This document shows, in pieces, positions 19,574 through 28,106 of a stretch of DNA of 64,000 nucleotides. The notes beneath the pieces are model-generated. The model was not told the DNA's origin and searched no databases. It saw nothing but the letters and a program-made list of their open reading frames with translations. A program made the translations under genes and the position numbers. The stretch's first letter is position 1, and each line of letters begins with the position of its first letter. The stretch covers positions 49,739-113,738 of the forward strand of contig NZ_JBDLLU010000006.1 in NCBI RefSeq assembly GCF_039749495.1. The letters run 5' to 3'. This DNA is from Dehalogenimonas sp. THU2. GTDB lineage: Bacteria; Chloroflexota; Dehalococcoidia; Dehalococcoidales; Dehalococcoidaceae.

Positions 19574-20149
19574 ATGACCGCAGAAGATAAACTCAAAGAA
19601 TACCGCGCCAAACGAGACTTCAAACGGACCGCCGAGCCGGAACCGGAAGTCGCAGCCCCCTCGGCTAAGCCGATGTTCGTGGTCCAGAAACATGACGCTT
19701 CCCGCCTGCATTATGATCTTAGGTTGGAGATCGACGGTGTCCTGAAAAGTTGGGCAGTGCCCAAGGGCCCTTCCATGGATCCTGAGGTCAAACACCTGGC
19801 TGTGCCCACTGAGGATCATCCGATGGCCTACGGCGGCTTCGAAGGCACGATACCCAAGGGTGAATACGGCGGTGGCACGGTCATGGTCTGGGACACCGGG
19901 ACCTACATCAATATTCAGGCTTCAAAAGAGAAACCGCTGACAATGGCCGAAGCTTTCGACGCCGGACGAATCGAGGTTTTCCTGGATGGCAAGAAACTCA
20001 AGGGGCTATTCGCCCTAATCCGGACCGCCCGCGGTTGGCTCCTTTTTAAGATGAAAGATGAACACGCCAAGGCAGGCGATATTCTAACCGAGGCGCCGGA
20101 CTCCGCTGTGACCGGGCGGAATCTGGAAAAGATAGCGGCTGCCGAATAA
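19574..20149 (+). CDS. Stand-alone LigD-type 3'-phosphoesterase
   Basis: A domain of about 190 residues that in bacterial LigD trims 3'-phosphate and ribonucleotide ends during non-homologous end joining. Here it is a separate protein: no ligase or polymerase domain follows and no Ku gene is in the window. Seen are FVVQKHDASRLHYDLRLE with catalytic His, Asp and Arg, SWAVPKGPS, VPTEDHPMAYGGFEG, IPKGEYGGGTVMVWD and a KGLFALIRT segment. GAGG is six nt before the ATG at 19574. Its partner ligase, if any, would be encoded elsewhere. Confidence 0.9.
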   Translation: MTAEDKLKEYRAKRDFKRTAEPEPEVAAPSAKPMFVVQKHDASRLHYDLRLEIDGVLKSWAVPKGPSMDPEVKHLAVPTEDHPMAYGGFEGTIPKGEYGGGTVMVWDTGTYINIQASKEKPLTMAEAFDAGRIEVFLDGKKLKGLFALIRTARGWLLFKMKDEHAKAGDILTEAPDSAVTGRNLEKIAAAE

Positions 20150-20178
20150 TCAAGCTTCCCCTACCACAACGAACCGAA

Positions 20179-21162
20179 TCAGCCCACCGCCCGCCGCATC
20201 GCCATCAGATTAGCGTCGGACACACCCAGCGAATAAGTACAGCCGGTACTGAGCATTAACCGTCTAGATCTCATTCCAACGATCGCATCCCGCGCCTGCG
20301 CTGCCACATCCTCCGGCGTACCATCGAGCAGCAGCCGCTGCTGTTCCACTCCGCCCATCAGCATCCCGGGAAACAGTTCAGCCGCGGCGGCAAGGTCGAT
20401 ATCAGAAGTGCGGTCATGCCAGTTCACAGCCTGCACCGGGTAATCCGTAAGCTCTTTCAACATCGGGTGCTGCCCGTGGAGATGAAGCACATTCAAGCAG
20501 CCTCCCAAAGCGGCTCCCAATACTTTCAGGTCGAAAGGCCGACCGAAGGTTGAGTATTCGCCCGCGCTCATCATTTCATAACTGGCAAATCGGGTAGATA
20601 AAAATATGCCGTCCGCTCCGCGCTCAACGCAAGCCTGGGCGAAGCGGGCGCTGGTTTCAGCCAAAGCATCAAGTGCGGGTAATATTTTTTCCGGAAACTG
20701 GCGTAAATGGGCCATCAGCAGTTCATCACCGGCCAGGTAAGCTGCCATGGACAAGGGATTGAACATGGTGACGATCACCGGTGTGTTCACATCCTTCTTC
20801 TCGACGACGAGTCCGAGGGAATCCAGATGCCAACCGTAAGTACCTTGGGCGACGTTCAATGGCTGGATACGTGCCCAGTCATCCGGAGAATGAACGACGC
20901 GTGACAAATATTCCCGGTCGCCGATGAGGCTGCCGCGATATGCGTGCTTTATACCGTAGTCGTCAACACAATAAGTGGAAGATACAGGTAACTTTATAAG
21001 ATCAAGATCATAGCGGCGTTGATATTCCAGAGCCACTGCCGCCAGCGATTCAGGACGCATATCGTCACCGGGCCAGTGCCGCCAGAAAGCGACGGGGACG
21101 CGGTCTATCGGGTTCCCGGCTATCACCGCCCGAATTCGTTCTTTTTTGGTCATCTCCGCCAT
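20179..21162 (-). CDS. Uroporphyrinogen decarboxylase family protein
   Basis: A TIM-barrel protein of about 327 residues of the URO-D/MtaA superfamily. It opens MAEMTKKERIRAVIAGNPIDRVPVAF, typical of members that act as cobamide or methyl-transfer proteins rather than HemE. HemE's early active-site RQAGRY motif is absent; the region reads VPVAFWRHWPG. A His/Asn segment (LHLHGQHP, QAVNWHD) and a late STGCTYSLGV may contribute to metal binding. I started at the ATG at 21162 after GGTGGAG. Methyltransferase activity is plausible, but the substrate is unknown. Confidence 0.75.
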   Translation of the reverse strand: MAEMTKKERIRAVIAGNPIDRVPVAFWRHWPGDDMRPESLAAVALEYQRRYDLDLIKLPVSSTYCVDDYGIKHAYRGSLIGDREYLSRVVHSPDDWARIQPLNVAQGTYGWHLDSLGLVVEKKDVNTPVIVTMFNPLSMAAYLAGDELLMAHLRQFPEKILPALDALAETSARFAQACVERGADGIFLSTRFASYEMMSAGEYSTFGRPFDLKVLGAALGGCLNVLHLHGQHPMLKELTDYPVQAVNWHDRTSDIDLAAAAELFPGMLMGGVEQQRLLLDGTPEDVAAQARDAIVGMRSRRLMLSTGCTYSLGVSDANLMAMRRAVG

Positions 21163-21284
21163 GATGTGCTCCACCTTGATTCAGAATATCAGTCGATCGA
21201 ATTTCAATAAATTGGAATCGTTATAACTAAATTATGTGCACGGACAATGATCTTGAATTTAAGGGAAGAAGGAAAGGAACACGA

Positions 21285-21360
21285 TGGAGCGGGTGACGAG
21301 ACTCGAACTCGCGACAGCCTGCTTGGGAAGCAGGTACTCTACCAACTGAGTTACACCCGC
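21285..21360 (-). tRNA. tRNA-Gly (anticodon CCC)
   Basis: The minus strand folds as a full cloverleaf. The acceptor is GCGGGTG/CACCCGC, the D-arm begins ACTCAGTTGGTAGAGT, the anticodon stem-loop is CCTGC-TTCCCAA-GCAGG giving anticodon CCC, the T-arm is GCGAG-TTCGAGT-CTCGT, then discriminator T and an encoded CCA. It is 76 nt long and lies just downstream of glgA on the same strand, but with its own promoter. Confidence 0.95.
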
Positions 21361-21370
21361 ATGGATGCCC

Positions 21371-21399
21371 ATTCTAACTAAAGAATGCACCGCTGTCAA
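21371..21399 (-). promoter_or_regulatory. tRNA-Gly promoter
   Basis: Minus strand TTGACA (21399-21394), exactly 17 nt, TAGAAT (21376-21371), ending 10 nt before the tRNA 5' end. An excellent sigma70 match, giving a nearly leaderless tRNA precursor. Confidence 0.75.
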
Positions 21400-21408
21400 A
21401 ATGACCAT

Positions 21409-22881
21409 TCACCCCATCATTTCCCCATAAAGTTGCAGGTATATTTCCATCGAACTCTGCCAGGAATTGTCGATAGACATACCACGAAGGATCAGATCAT
21501 GCCAATTCGTCCCACATTGGTAGACATCCAAAGCACGTTGTATTGCCGACAAAAACTCGGCTCCACGGTAATCATCAAAAAGGAAGCCGTTACCCGCATC
21601 CAACATTGGGTCGTATTGATCAACGGTGTCAGCCAGCCCGCCGGTCCGGCGGACAATAGGAACGGTGCCGTACCTGAGCGCATACATCTGGGTTAGTCCG
21701 CAAGGTTCACGAAGAGATGGCATTAGCAGCATGTCTGCACCGGCGATTGTCTGGTGGGCTACGGCCTCATCGAAGACAATTTTCACACCAGCCTGCCCAG
21801 GATACCGTGAAGGCAAATTCAGGAAGAATTCCTCGTAATATTTATCCCCGCTGCCTAATATGACAAACTGGGCTCCAATCTTCAATAAATCATCTAAAAT
21901 ATCCGTAACCAGTTCCAGACCTTTGCCATCAGTCAATCGGGTAACCATGCAAAACAATGGAATTTCAGGTTTCTGCTGCAGGCCGTAACTGTTTTGGAGA
22001 GCCCGTTTGCAGAATGCCTTGCCATCCATTTTTTGCCTCGAATAGCGTTCGGCGATGAGGGAATCGGTCTCCGGGTTCCAGATAGTGTATTCGACGCCGT
22101 TCAGTATCCCCGAAAGGTCTTTCGCCCGTTCTCTGAGAACACCCTCAAGACCAAAGCCGCATCCATTTTGCTGGATCTCGCAAGCATAGGTTGGGCTCAC
22201 CGTCGTTATTCGATCGGCGTTGACCAATCCGGCTTTGAGATAATTCACCATTCCGTAAAATTCGAACTGGCACAAGTTAAAATGGAATATGTCGAGATCG
22301 AGAGCAGGAAAATGATCACATGGGAAAAGGCCCTGGTAAGCCAGGTTGTGAATGGTGGTCACTATCTTCGTTTGGGCGAGTTCGGGATACCGTTCCGATT
22401 GCAATCTGAGGAATGCCGCCGCCGGAGATGCCTGCCAGTCATGGAGATGCAGTACCTGGCTGCGATTCAGCCTGGCAACCTCTAGTACAGCTCTCGAAAA
22501 AAAGGCAAACCGCTCGGAATTATCCGGAAAATCACCGGAAACGTCACCGTAGTATCCTTCCCTGTCGAAATATTCATCGGCGCGAACGAAATAGACATCG
22601 AGAAGAGGGGACAGACTTTCTCTAAACAATCCCCCCTTCACTACCCGGCCGGCAATATCGATTTGAATGGACCGATCAGGTATCCGGCCATCGATATACT
22701 TAAGAAGTATCGGGCGATATGCTGGGATGACCATGTTGACCTTGACGCCAGCATTCGCAAGCGTATTTGAAAGAGCGCCCACCACATCGGCTAGGCCGCC
22801 GGTTTTAGCGAACGGCACAATCTCCGATGCAGCCATAGTAATGTCGAGGCAACCGGGAAGCCAAGGATCGATCTCCTGCAT
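21409..22881 (-). CDS. glgA: Glycogen synthase (ADP-glucose type)
   Basis: GT5 glycosyltransferase that extends alpha-1,4-glucan from ADP-glucose. About 490 residues, normal for GlgA. It shows the N-terminal substrate loop ASEIVPFAKTGGLADVVGALS, the LHLHDWQASPAAAF segment, KIVTTIHNLAYQG and the C-terminal MPSLREPCGLTQMYALRYGTVPIVRRTGGLADTV donor site. The ATG overlaps the glgC stop by one base, so I reject the TTG one codon upstream. With glgC it forms a glycogen operon, though no branching enzyme or phosphorylase is visible here. Confidence 0.92.
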   Translation of the reverse strand: MQEIDPWLPGCLDITMAASEIVPFAKTGGLADVVGALSNTLANAGVKVNMVIPAYRPILLKYIDGRIPDRSIQIDIAGRVVKGGLFRESLSPLLDVYFVRADEYFDREGYYGDVSGDFPDNSERFAFFSRAVLEVARLNRSQVLHLHDWQASPAAAFLRLQSERYPELAQTKIVTTIHNLAYQGLFPCDHFPALDLDIFHFNLCQFEFYGMVNYLKAGLVNADRITTVSPTYACEIQQNGCGFGLEGVLRERAKDLSGILNGVEYTIWNPETDSLIAERYSRQKMDGKAFCKRALQNSYGLQQKPEIPLFCMVTRLTDGKGLELVTDILDDLLKIGAQFVILGSGDKYYEEFFLNLPSRYPGQAGVKIVFDEAVAHQTIAGADMLLMPSLREPCGLTQMYALRYGTVPIVRRTGGLADTVDQYDPMLDAGNGFLFDDYRGAEFLSAIQRALDVYQCGTNWHDLILRGMSIDNSWQSSMEIYLQLYGEMMG

Positions 22882-24161
22882 CAACCCGGAAGACCCAGCT
22901 GTTTTGCCGTCATGCCGGGTTCGATAACCGTTCCGGCCGGGATGACTGTATTCTTGGGTATAACCACGATACCGTCCTGGACAGCCCAGGTGCCGAAGTC
23001 GTCGTTGATTCCCCGCGGAAAGGACTTAATCACCGACCCCGGACCTATGCTGACGTTCTTATCGATGATCGCACCCTGAATATAACAGTTCTCACCGATG
23101 CCGATCGGCTGGTGATGGTTAGGTGAGTCGTAATAATCAGCGCCCATCATGATGGAGTCGGTGATAACACAATTACGCCCGATCTGGCTCCGGATACCGA
23201 CCACGGAATGACTGATACTGGCATGTTTGATCAGACAGCCTTCACCTAATAGCACGTCCTGTAAATTGGTGTCCTCCAGAATAGAACCGGGTAAAAAGCG
23301 GGCATGAGTGTAGATCGGGCCCTGCGGATCGTAGAAACTGAAAGCCGCGTCATGCCTGGTAAGTTCCAGATTGGTGTCGTAAAAGGAGCGGATGGTGCCA
23401 ATATCCCGCCAGTATCCGTCGAATTCATAGCTGAAAACTGATAAGTTTCCTACAGCGTAGGGAATGATATCCTTGCCAAAATCGTCAAAATCAGGGTTAT
23501 CGTTGAGAATAGTGGCCAGAATTCCGGCTCTGAAGATGTAAATACCCATAGAACCGAGATAACAGCAGTTGCGGTCGGGATAACTGACCATAGCCGACTG
23601 AGCAGCCGGAGTTTTCGGTTTTTCACAGAATGAAATGATACGTCCGTCATCCCCGCGCTTGAGTACCCCGAACCGGTCAACCTCTTCGCCGTTGATGGGA
23701 ATCACGCCAACGGTAATATCGGCGTCGTTAGCCCAGTGATATTCGACCATCTTGGAGTAGTCCATTCGGTAAAGATGGTCTCCAGCCAGGATAAGAACAT
23801 CGCTGGGTGATGCTGATTGGATCTGGAGAAGTTGTTTCCTGACGGCATCCGCGGTACCCTCGTACCAGTCATTGGAGCCCGTCGTTTGTTCGGCGGCCAG
23901 TATCTCCACGTAGCCGGAATGAAAAGAATCGAATCGATACGTCCGGCTGACGTGGCGATTAAGTGAAACGGAATTGAACTGAGTCAACACACTTATGCGT
24001 GCGATGCCGGAATTGATGCAGTTGCTGATGGGGATATCGATGAGTCGGTATTTTCCGGCGATCGGAATAGCCGGTTTTGCTCTGAAGGCAGTCAAAGGAT
24101 GAAGTCTGACACCTTTGCCGCCACCCATGATAATCGCCAAAACGTCTTTTAGAGTAGGCAT
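22881..24161 (-). CDS. glgC: Glucose-1-phosphate adenylyltransferase
   Basis: Makes ADP-glucose, the rate-setting step of bacterial glycogen synthesis. It is 426 residues with the nucleotidyltransferase domain first (IIMGGGKGVRLHPLTAFRAKPAIP, ILAGDHLYRMDY, the EGTADAVRKQLLQI segment) and a C-terminal left-handed beta-helix of hexapeptide-like repeats (about 290-410). The start is ATG at 24161 after GAGAGGG. A perfect 10-bp inverted repeat lies just upstream. Confidence 0.93.
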   Translation of the reverse strand: MPTLKDVLAIIMGGGKGVRLHPLTAFRAKPAIPIAGKYRLIDIPISNCINSGIARISVLTQFNSVSLNRHVSRTYRFDSFHSGYVEILAAEQTTGSNDWYEGTADAVRKQLLQIQSASPSDVLILAGDHLYRMDYSKMVEYHWANDADITVGVIPINGEEVDRFGVLKRGDDGRIISFCEKPKTPAAQSAMVSYPDRNCCYLGSMGIYIFRAGILATILNDNPDFDDFGKDIIPYAVGNLSVFSYEFDGYWRDIGTIRSFYDTNLELTRHDAAFSFYDPQGPIYTHARFLPGSILEDTNLQDVLLGEGCLIKHASISHSVVGIRSQIGRNCVITDSIMMGADYYDSPNHHQPIGIGENCYIQGAIIDKNVSIGPGSVIKSFPRGINDDFGTWAVQDGIVVIPKNTVIPAGTVIEPGMTAKQLGLPG

Positions 24162-24172
24162 CGACCCTCTCT

Positions 24173-24204
24173 TTCTCCTGAGCGGACTTGTTCACTCAGG
24201 AGAA
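24173..24204 (-). promoter_or_regulatory. Perfect 10-bp inverted repeat before glgC
   Basis: TTCTCCTGAG and CTCAGGAGAA flank a 12-nt loop, ending 11 nt before the glgC start codon. In RNA it would form a stable hairpin containing an AGGAG and abutting the GAGAGGG ribosome site. It could therefore act as a leader hairpin or as a DNA operator. No T-run follows on the glgC strand, so it is not a terminator there. Confidence 0.4.
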
Positions 24205-24733
24205 TCACCTTCGCACTGTCGTTTCCAAGGTTCTAAATAGACATCACCTCTGTTTTCCAGAGATAACAGCCCTGAGAGTACTTGCGTCTTCGAGGAAAGC
24301 CGTAATCAGGTCACTCAACTGAAAAACGTTCATCGGTTCCTCGTATTTTCGTGCAAATATCATGTCTACCTGTGCGAACGCCTATAACCGATTGATTGTA
24401 CGATAACTGAAAGCAAGCCGCAATAGCCCGACCTCATCCCTTTGAATCTTCTGTTTGTGCGTAGAATGACAAGGGAATGCACATTTCAGATGCACAGGCT
24501 GATGCTGGTTGGATATTTGGACAATTAGACCGAGACAGAATGGATGATTTTCGACTAATTCCCTAATTTCCCCGAGACAAGCGCGCCTTGTACCTTACTA
24601 TTCCTCCCGGCTTGTTTGTTCGACAATCTCCACCTTTTTTGACACCCGAAAGCACCCTCCGGTTATAATTGGATATACGGCGTCCCCTTTAGAACCTTGG
24701 CGACCGGGGATTCCCTACTGTATCGGAGGTTTA
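24205..24733. other. Long intergenic region between glgC and rnd
   Basis: About 530 nt without a convincing gene. On the plus strand TTGACA (24639-24644) and TATAAT (24664-24669) are 19 nt apart and likely drive the RNase D gene, whose GTG at 24734 follows CGGAGG. On the minus strand there is a 29-codon reading (24333-24244, beginning MNVFQLSDLITAF) with GAGGA just upstream; it may be a small leader gene before glgC or chance. No RNA gene or repeat stands out in the rest. Confidence 0.45.
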
Positions 24734-25879
24734 GTGACCGATTCGAAACCCGTTCCCGTAGAATTTATAAACCAAATTGCTAACCTCAAGCCGGCCGCGA
24801 AGGAAATGTACGGCTCACCGGTAATCGCCGTGGATACCGAGTCCAATAGTCGCCACTATTACCCGGAACAGCTTTGTCTCATCCAAATCGCTACCCGTCA
24901 TAAGATCTTCATCATCGATACTCTTGCTCTCGGAGAGCTGACTCCGCTCAAAGACATTATGGCTGATCGGACCATCCAGAAGGTGTTCCATTCGGCTGAT
25001 TACGATATCCGGAGCCTTGACCGACACCAAGGACTACTCATCCGTAACATCTACGATACCCAGGTATCCGCCCGATTCACCGGCATCACCCAATTCAGCC
25101 TGGCGGCATTGCTCAAGGACGTGCTTGGCATACCCATAGAAAAGAACGCGCGCTTACAGAAGGCAGATTGGGGGTTGCGCCCGCTTTCCGATGAAGCGAT
25201 CGCCTACGCCGCGGACGATGTCCGCTATCTGCTGCCTCTGCAACAGGAACTGGATCAGAGGCTCCAGGCATTGGATAGGACCGGATGGGCGATCGAAGAA
25301 TGCCTCCGGCTCGAAGAGGTCCGGTATTCAGCGCCGGACTTGGAAACCACATACCGGTCTATCAAAGGTGTAACTAGTCTCGATAGCCGCGGTGTGGCGA
25401 TTTTCAAGCGCCTGTTCTTGTTCCGCGAGGCCCAAGCCCGCCGCTGGCACCGGCCACCTTTTTACCTGATACCTGATTCCGCTATGCTTAGTCTGGCTGC
25501 CGATCCGACTGTCAATTTGTCCGATGTACCCGGTATCGGACAAATCTGGTTGAACAGGTTCGGCCGGGACCTTCAGCAGGCTCTGGACCAAGGTCAAAAG
25601 GAACCGCCGATCAATTTCCCGCCCGCCGTCAGACCGCCACGACCAACGGACGAACAAATCAAACGGCTCAACCGCCTCAGGGAATGGCGTGCTGCATTAA
25701 GCGTTTCCCTGGCGCTCGACCCATCCCTGATTTGGGCCTCCGCAAGCCTCGAAAGACTGGCTGAAGCGCCTGATACGATCACCGATGAGCTAGGACACCC
25801 CGGTATCCGGCGCTGGCAGAGCCAGACCTTCGGTGCGTCTCTCGCTGATTTGTTGAAATCGTTAATCGATAACGGGTAA
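24734..25879 (+). CDS. rnd: Ribonuclease D-like 3'-5' exonuclease
   Basis: DEDD-family exonuclease that trims the 3' ends of tRNA and other structured RNAs. The 381-residue protein has motif Exo I VIAVDTESNSRHYYPEQLCLIQI, Exo II with VFHSADYDIRSLDR, Exo III with YAADDVRYLLPL, and an HRDC-type helical domain toward the C-terminus. It begins at GTG with CGGAGG five nt upstream and is transcribed alone from the TTGACA/TATAAT promoter before it. Confidence 0.9.
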   Translation: MTDSKPVPVEFINQIANLKPAAKEMYGSPVIAVDTESNSRHYYPEQLCLIQIATRHKIFIIDTLALGELTPLKDIMADRTIQKVFHSADYDIRSLDRHQGLLIRNIYDTQVSARFTGITQFSLAALLKDVLGIPIEKNARLQKADWGLRPLSDEAIAYAADDVRYLLPLQQELDQRLQALDRTGWAIEECLRLEEVRYSAPDLETTYRSIKGVTSLDSRGVAIFKRLFLFREAQARRWHRPPFYLIPDSAMLSLAADPTVNLSDVPGIGQIWLNRFGRDLQQALDQGQKEPPINFPPAVRPPRPTDEQIKRLNRLREWRAALSVSLALDPSLIWASASLERLAEAPDTITDELGHPGIRRWQSQTFGASLADLLKSLIDNG

Positions 25880-25942
25880 ACCTATTGATCGTGCGGCCTG
25901 AGTGAATTCCGGGCAATCGCAGCCCCTGGTAACGTAAGATAT

Positions 25943-25971
25943 TTGACAAATTATCCTGTCTGGGTTATATT
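25943..25971 (+). promoter_or_regulatory. Promoter of the cobalamin/bza operon
   Basis: TTGACA (25943-25948), exactly 17 nt, TATATT (25966-25971): a near-consensus sigma70 promoter. It starts transcription shortly before the cobalamin riboswitch and is the only strong promoter seen for the cobS-to-thiC operon. Confidence 0.75.
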
Positions 25972-25995
25972 TTTTCTGTAAAAAGAATATTTTGC

Positions 25996-26234
25996 TTACA
26001 GGTGCCGGCAGATTTTGTCGGAGAATAGGGAACCGGGTGATACTCCCGGACGGACCCGCCACTGTAATGGGGAGCATCTTGTCGATGCCACTCCTCCGGG
26101 GGGAAGGGACAAGATAGCGGTGATCCTGAGTCAGGAGACCTGCCTGTAAGTTTACGGCGTCAGCTCTGGAATAGGCTGGCTGTTGTGAGGATGATGGTAA
26201 AATCCGCACCCGATCGGGGCGCGGATTTTTTTTA
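25996..26234 (+). promoter_or_regulatory. Cobalamin riboswitch with intrinsic terminator
   Basis: The leader shows the B12-aptamer pattern: an ACAGGTGCC opening near 25999, GGGAACCGGGTGATACTCCCGGACGG..., the CCGCCACTGTAATGG block, and the B12 box TGAGTCAGGAGACCTGCCTGT (about 26127-26147). It is followed by an intrinsic terminator, AATCCGC and GCGGATT around a CCCGATCGGG palindrome (26201-26227), then TTTTTTT. This is a transcriptional off-switch: adenosylcobalamin or a related cobamide should stop transcription before cobS. Confidence 0.93.
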
Positions 26235-26250
26235 TTCAAAAATATCAGAT

Positions 26251-26997
26251 ATGAAAATGGGATTTACACTGGCGCTACAATTTTTAACGAGGATTCCCGT
26301 CACCATGGCCAGCATCGGAAATGATGAGGTCATGGCCCGGTCGATGTCATATTTTGCCTTCATCGGTCTTTTAATCGGCGGAGCGGCTGCCGGACTGCAC
26401 TATTTGCTGTACCAGGGTTTCTCCCCGGCGGTAGCCAATCTTGGCGCCATCATCTTCGTCATTTTCCTGACCGGCAACCTCCACGGTGACGGCCTGATGG
26501 ACACCGCCGACGGTATTTTCAGCGGCCGCCCCCGGGAGCGGATGCTGGAGATCATGAAGGACAGCCGGGTGGGTTCCCACGGGGTGATGGCGGGAGTGCT
26601 GGTGATACTGCTGCGGTTCGTGCTGCTGGGAGAAATGGACAGGACTACAGTGATGATGGCGCTGGTGCTGGCGCCGGTGCTGGGGCGCTGGGCTCAAGTG
26701 TATGGGGCCGCCCGATACCCATATGCCAGAAGTTCCGGCGGAACCGGTTCTTTTACCTCCCATGTTGGCTGGCGGGAACTGGGTTTCAATTCGTTCGTGG
26801 CGATTGGGACGGCTTTGGTACTGCTCCAGGTTTCCGGCCTGGTGCTCTTCAGCGCCGTTCTGGTGGGCACGGTTTTGTTCCATGGCTGGGTTAGAAGCAG
26901 ACTCGGGGGTATCACCGGCGACACCCTGGGCGCGGCCAGCGAAACGATAGAGATACTGACACTGCTGATGATAGTCGCTTTGTTATCTTTCACTTAA
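26251..26997 (+). CDS. cobS: Adenosylcobinamide-GDP ribazoletransferase (cobalamin synthase)
   Basis: Joins adenosylcobinamide-GDP to alpha-ribazole(-phosphate), the last assembly step of cobamide synthesis, at the membrane. About 248 residues with five or six hydrophobic segments. It opens MKMGFTLALQFLTRIPV, then carries the catalytic acidic segment GNLHGDGLMDTADGIFSGR and MKDSRVGSHGVMAG. I reject earlier in-frame ATGs because they lie inside the riboswitch terminator; the ATG at 26251 is the first after it. First gene of the operon. Confidence 0.93.
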   Translation: MKMGFTLALQFLTRIPVTMASIGNDEVMARSMSYFAFIGLLIGGAAAGLHYLLYQGFSPAVANLGAIIFVIFLTGNLHGDGLMDTADGIFSGRPRERMLEIMKDSRVGSHGVMAGVLVILLRFVLLGEMDRTTVMMALVLAPVLGRWAQVYGAARYPYARSSGGTGSFTSHVGWRELGFNSFVAIGTALVLLQVSGLVLFSAVLVGTVLFHGWVRSRLGGITGDTLGAASETIEILTLLMIVALLSFT

Positions 26998-27014
26998 TAG
27001 GCAGGTATGTAAAG

Positions 27015-28106
27015 ATGCGTTTATCTTTGACAGAAACCTTGGACGGCATCCGCCCCGTCGATAACGCCTGGCGGGTCAAAGCCCGGAAGCGGTTGGATGA
27101 CCTGGCTATCCCCCATAACAGCCTGGGACACCTGCTGGACCTAGCGGAACAACTGGCTGCCATTCAAGAAAGTATGACGCCTTCCGTAGCCCGGAAAATG
27201 GTTGTGACCATGGCCGGGGATCATGGGGTGGTTGCCGAAGGCGTCAGCGCTTTTCCCCAGGAGGTCACCCGTCAGATGGTAGCCAATTTTGTAGCCGGAG
27301 GCGCGGCCATCAATGTCCTTGCTGAAGCCGCGGGCGCCGGTGTGACCGTCGTTGATATGGGTGTGGCGGCGGATCTCAGTCACTTGGCGAATGAGGGGAA
27401 GATACTTTCATATAAAGTTGCACCGGGTACGCAGAATATGGCCATGGGTCCGGCGATGACCCGGGACCAGGCGATACAGTCTCTGGAAGCGGGCATCGAG
27501 ATCGCCGGTCTCCTGAAAGAAAAAGGTGTCGAACTCTTGGGCACCGGGGACATGGGCATCGGCAATACGACCCCCTCTAGCGCCATCCTGTCGGTCTTTA
27601 CCGGGCGCACCCCGCGGCAGGTCACCGGCCGGGGAACCGGTATCGATGACGCGGCCTTGGATAATAAGGTCAGGGTTATCGAAAAAGCCATCGCCTTGAA
27701 CAACCCGGATCCGGACGACGCCCTGGACGTGCTGGCTAAAGTAGGCGGCTTTGAAATAGGCGGTATCGCCGGACTGGTGCTGGGCGCGGCCTACTACCGG
27801 ATTCCGGTGGTGATCGACGGTCTGATCTCATCCGCCGGAGCCCTGGTAGCCAAACACCTGGCGCCCTGGTCCGTCCATTATATGATTGCCGCCCATCAGT
27901 CCCTGGAACCGGGACACCGCTACATGCTGGAGGCCCTGGGACTCAAACCCGTGCTGAACCTGAACCTGCGCCTGGGAGAGGGCACCGGGGCCGCCCTGGC
28001 GATGAATATTGTTGAAGCAGCTTCCCGGATAATCCATGAAATGCTGACGTTTTCCGGCGCCGGGGTTTCCGGTCCGGGCACCGCTGGGGGCGCTTCTCAT
28101 GCATGA
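27015..28106 (+). CDS. cobT: Nicotinate-nucleotide-dimethylbenzimidazole phosphoribosyltransferase
   Basis: Activates the lower ligand: it transfers phosphoribose from nicotinate mononucleotide to a benzimidazole, giving alpha-ribazole phosphate for CobS. The 363-residue protein has MAGDHGVVAEGVSAFPQEVT, GAAINVLAEAAGA, LLGTGDMGIGNTTPSSAI and the C-terminal LGEGTGAALAMNIVEAA containing the catalytic glutamate region. It is 17 nt after cobS and overlaps the next gene by eight bases, exactly where cobT sits in known bza operons. Confidence 0.94.
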   Translation: MRLSLTETLDGIRPVDNAWRVKARKRLDDLAIPHNSLGHLLDLAEQLAAIQESMTPSVARKMVVTMAGDHGVVAEGVSAFPQEVTRQMVANFVAGGAAINVLAEAAGAGVTVVDMGVAADLSHLANEGKILSYKVAPGTQNMAMGPAMTRDQAIQSLEAGIEIAGLLKEKGVELLGTGDMGIGNTTPSSAILSVFTGRTPRQVTGRGTGIDDAALDNKVRVIEKAIALNNPDPDDALDVLAKVGGFEIGGIAGLVLGAAYYRIPVVIDGLISSAGALVAKHLAPWSVHYMIAAHQSLEPGHRYMLEALGLKPVLNLNLRLGEGTGAALAMNIVEAASRIIHEMLTFSGAGVSGPGTAGGASHA

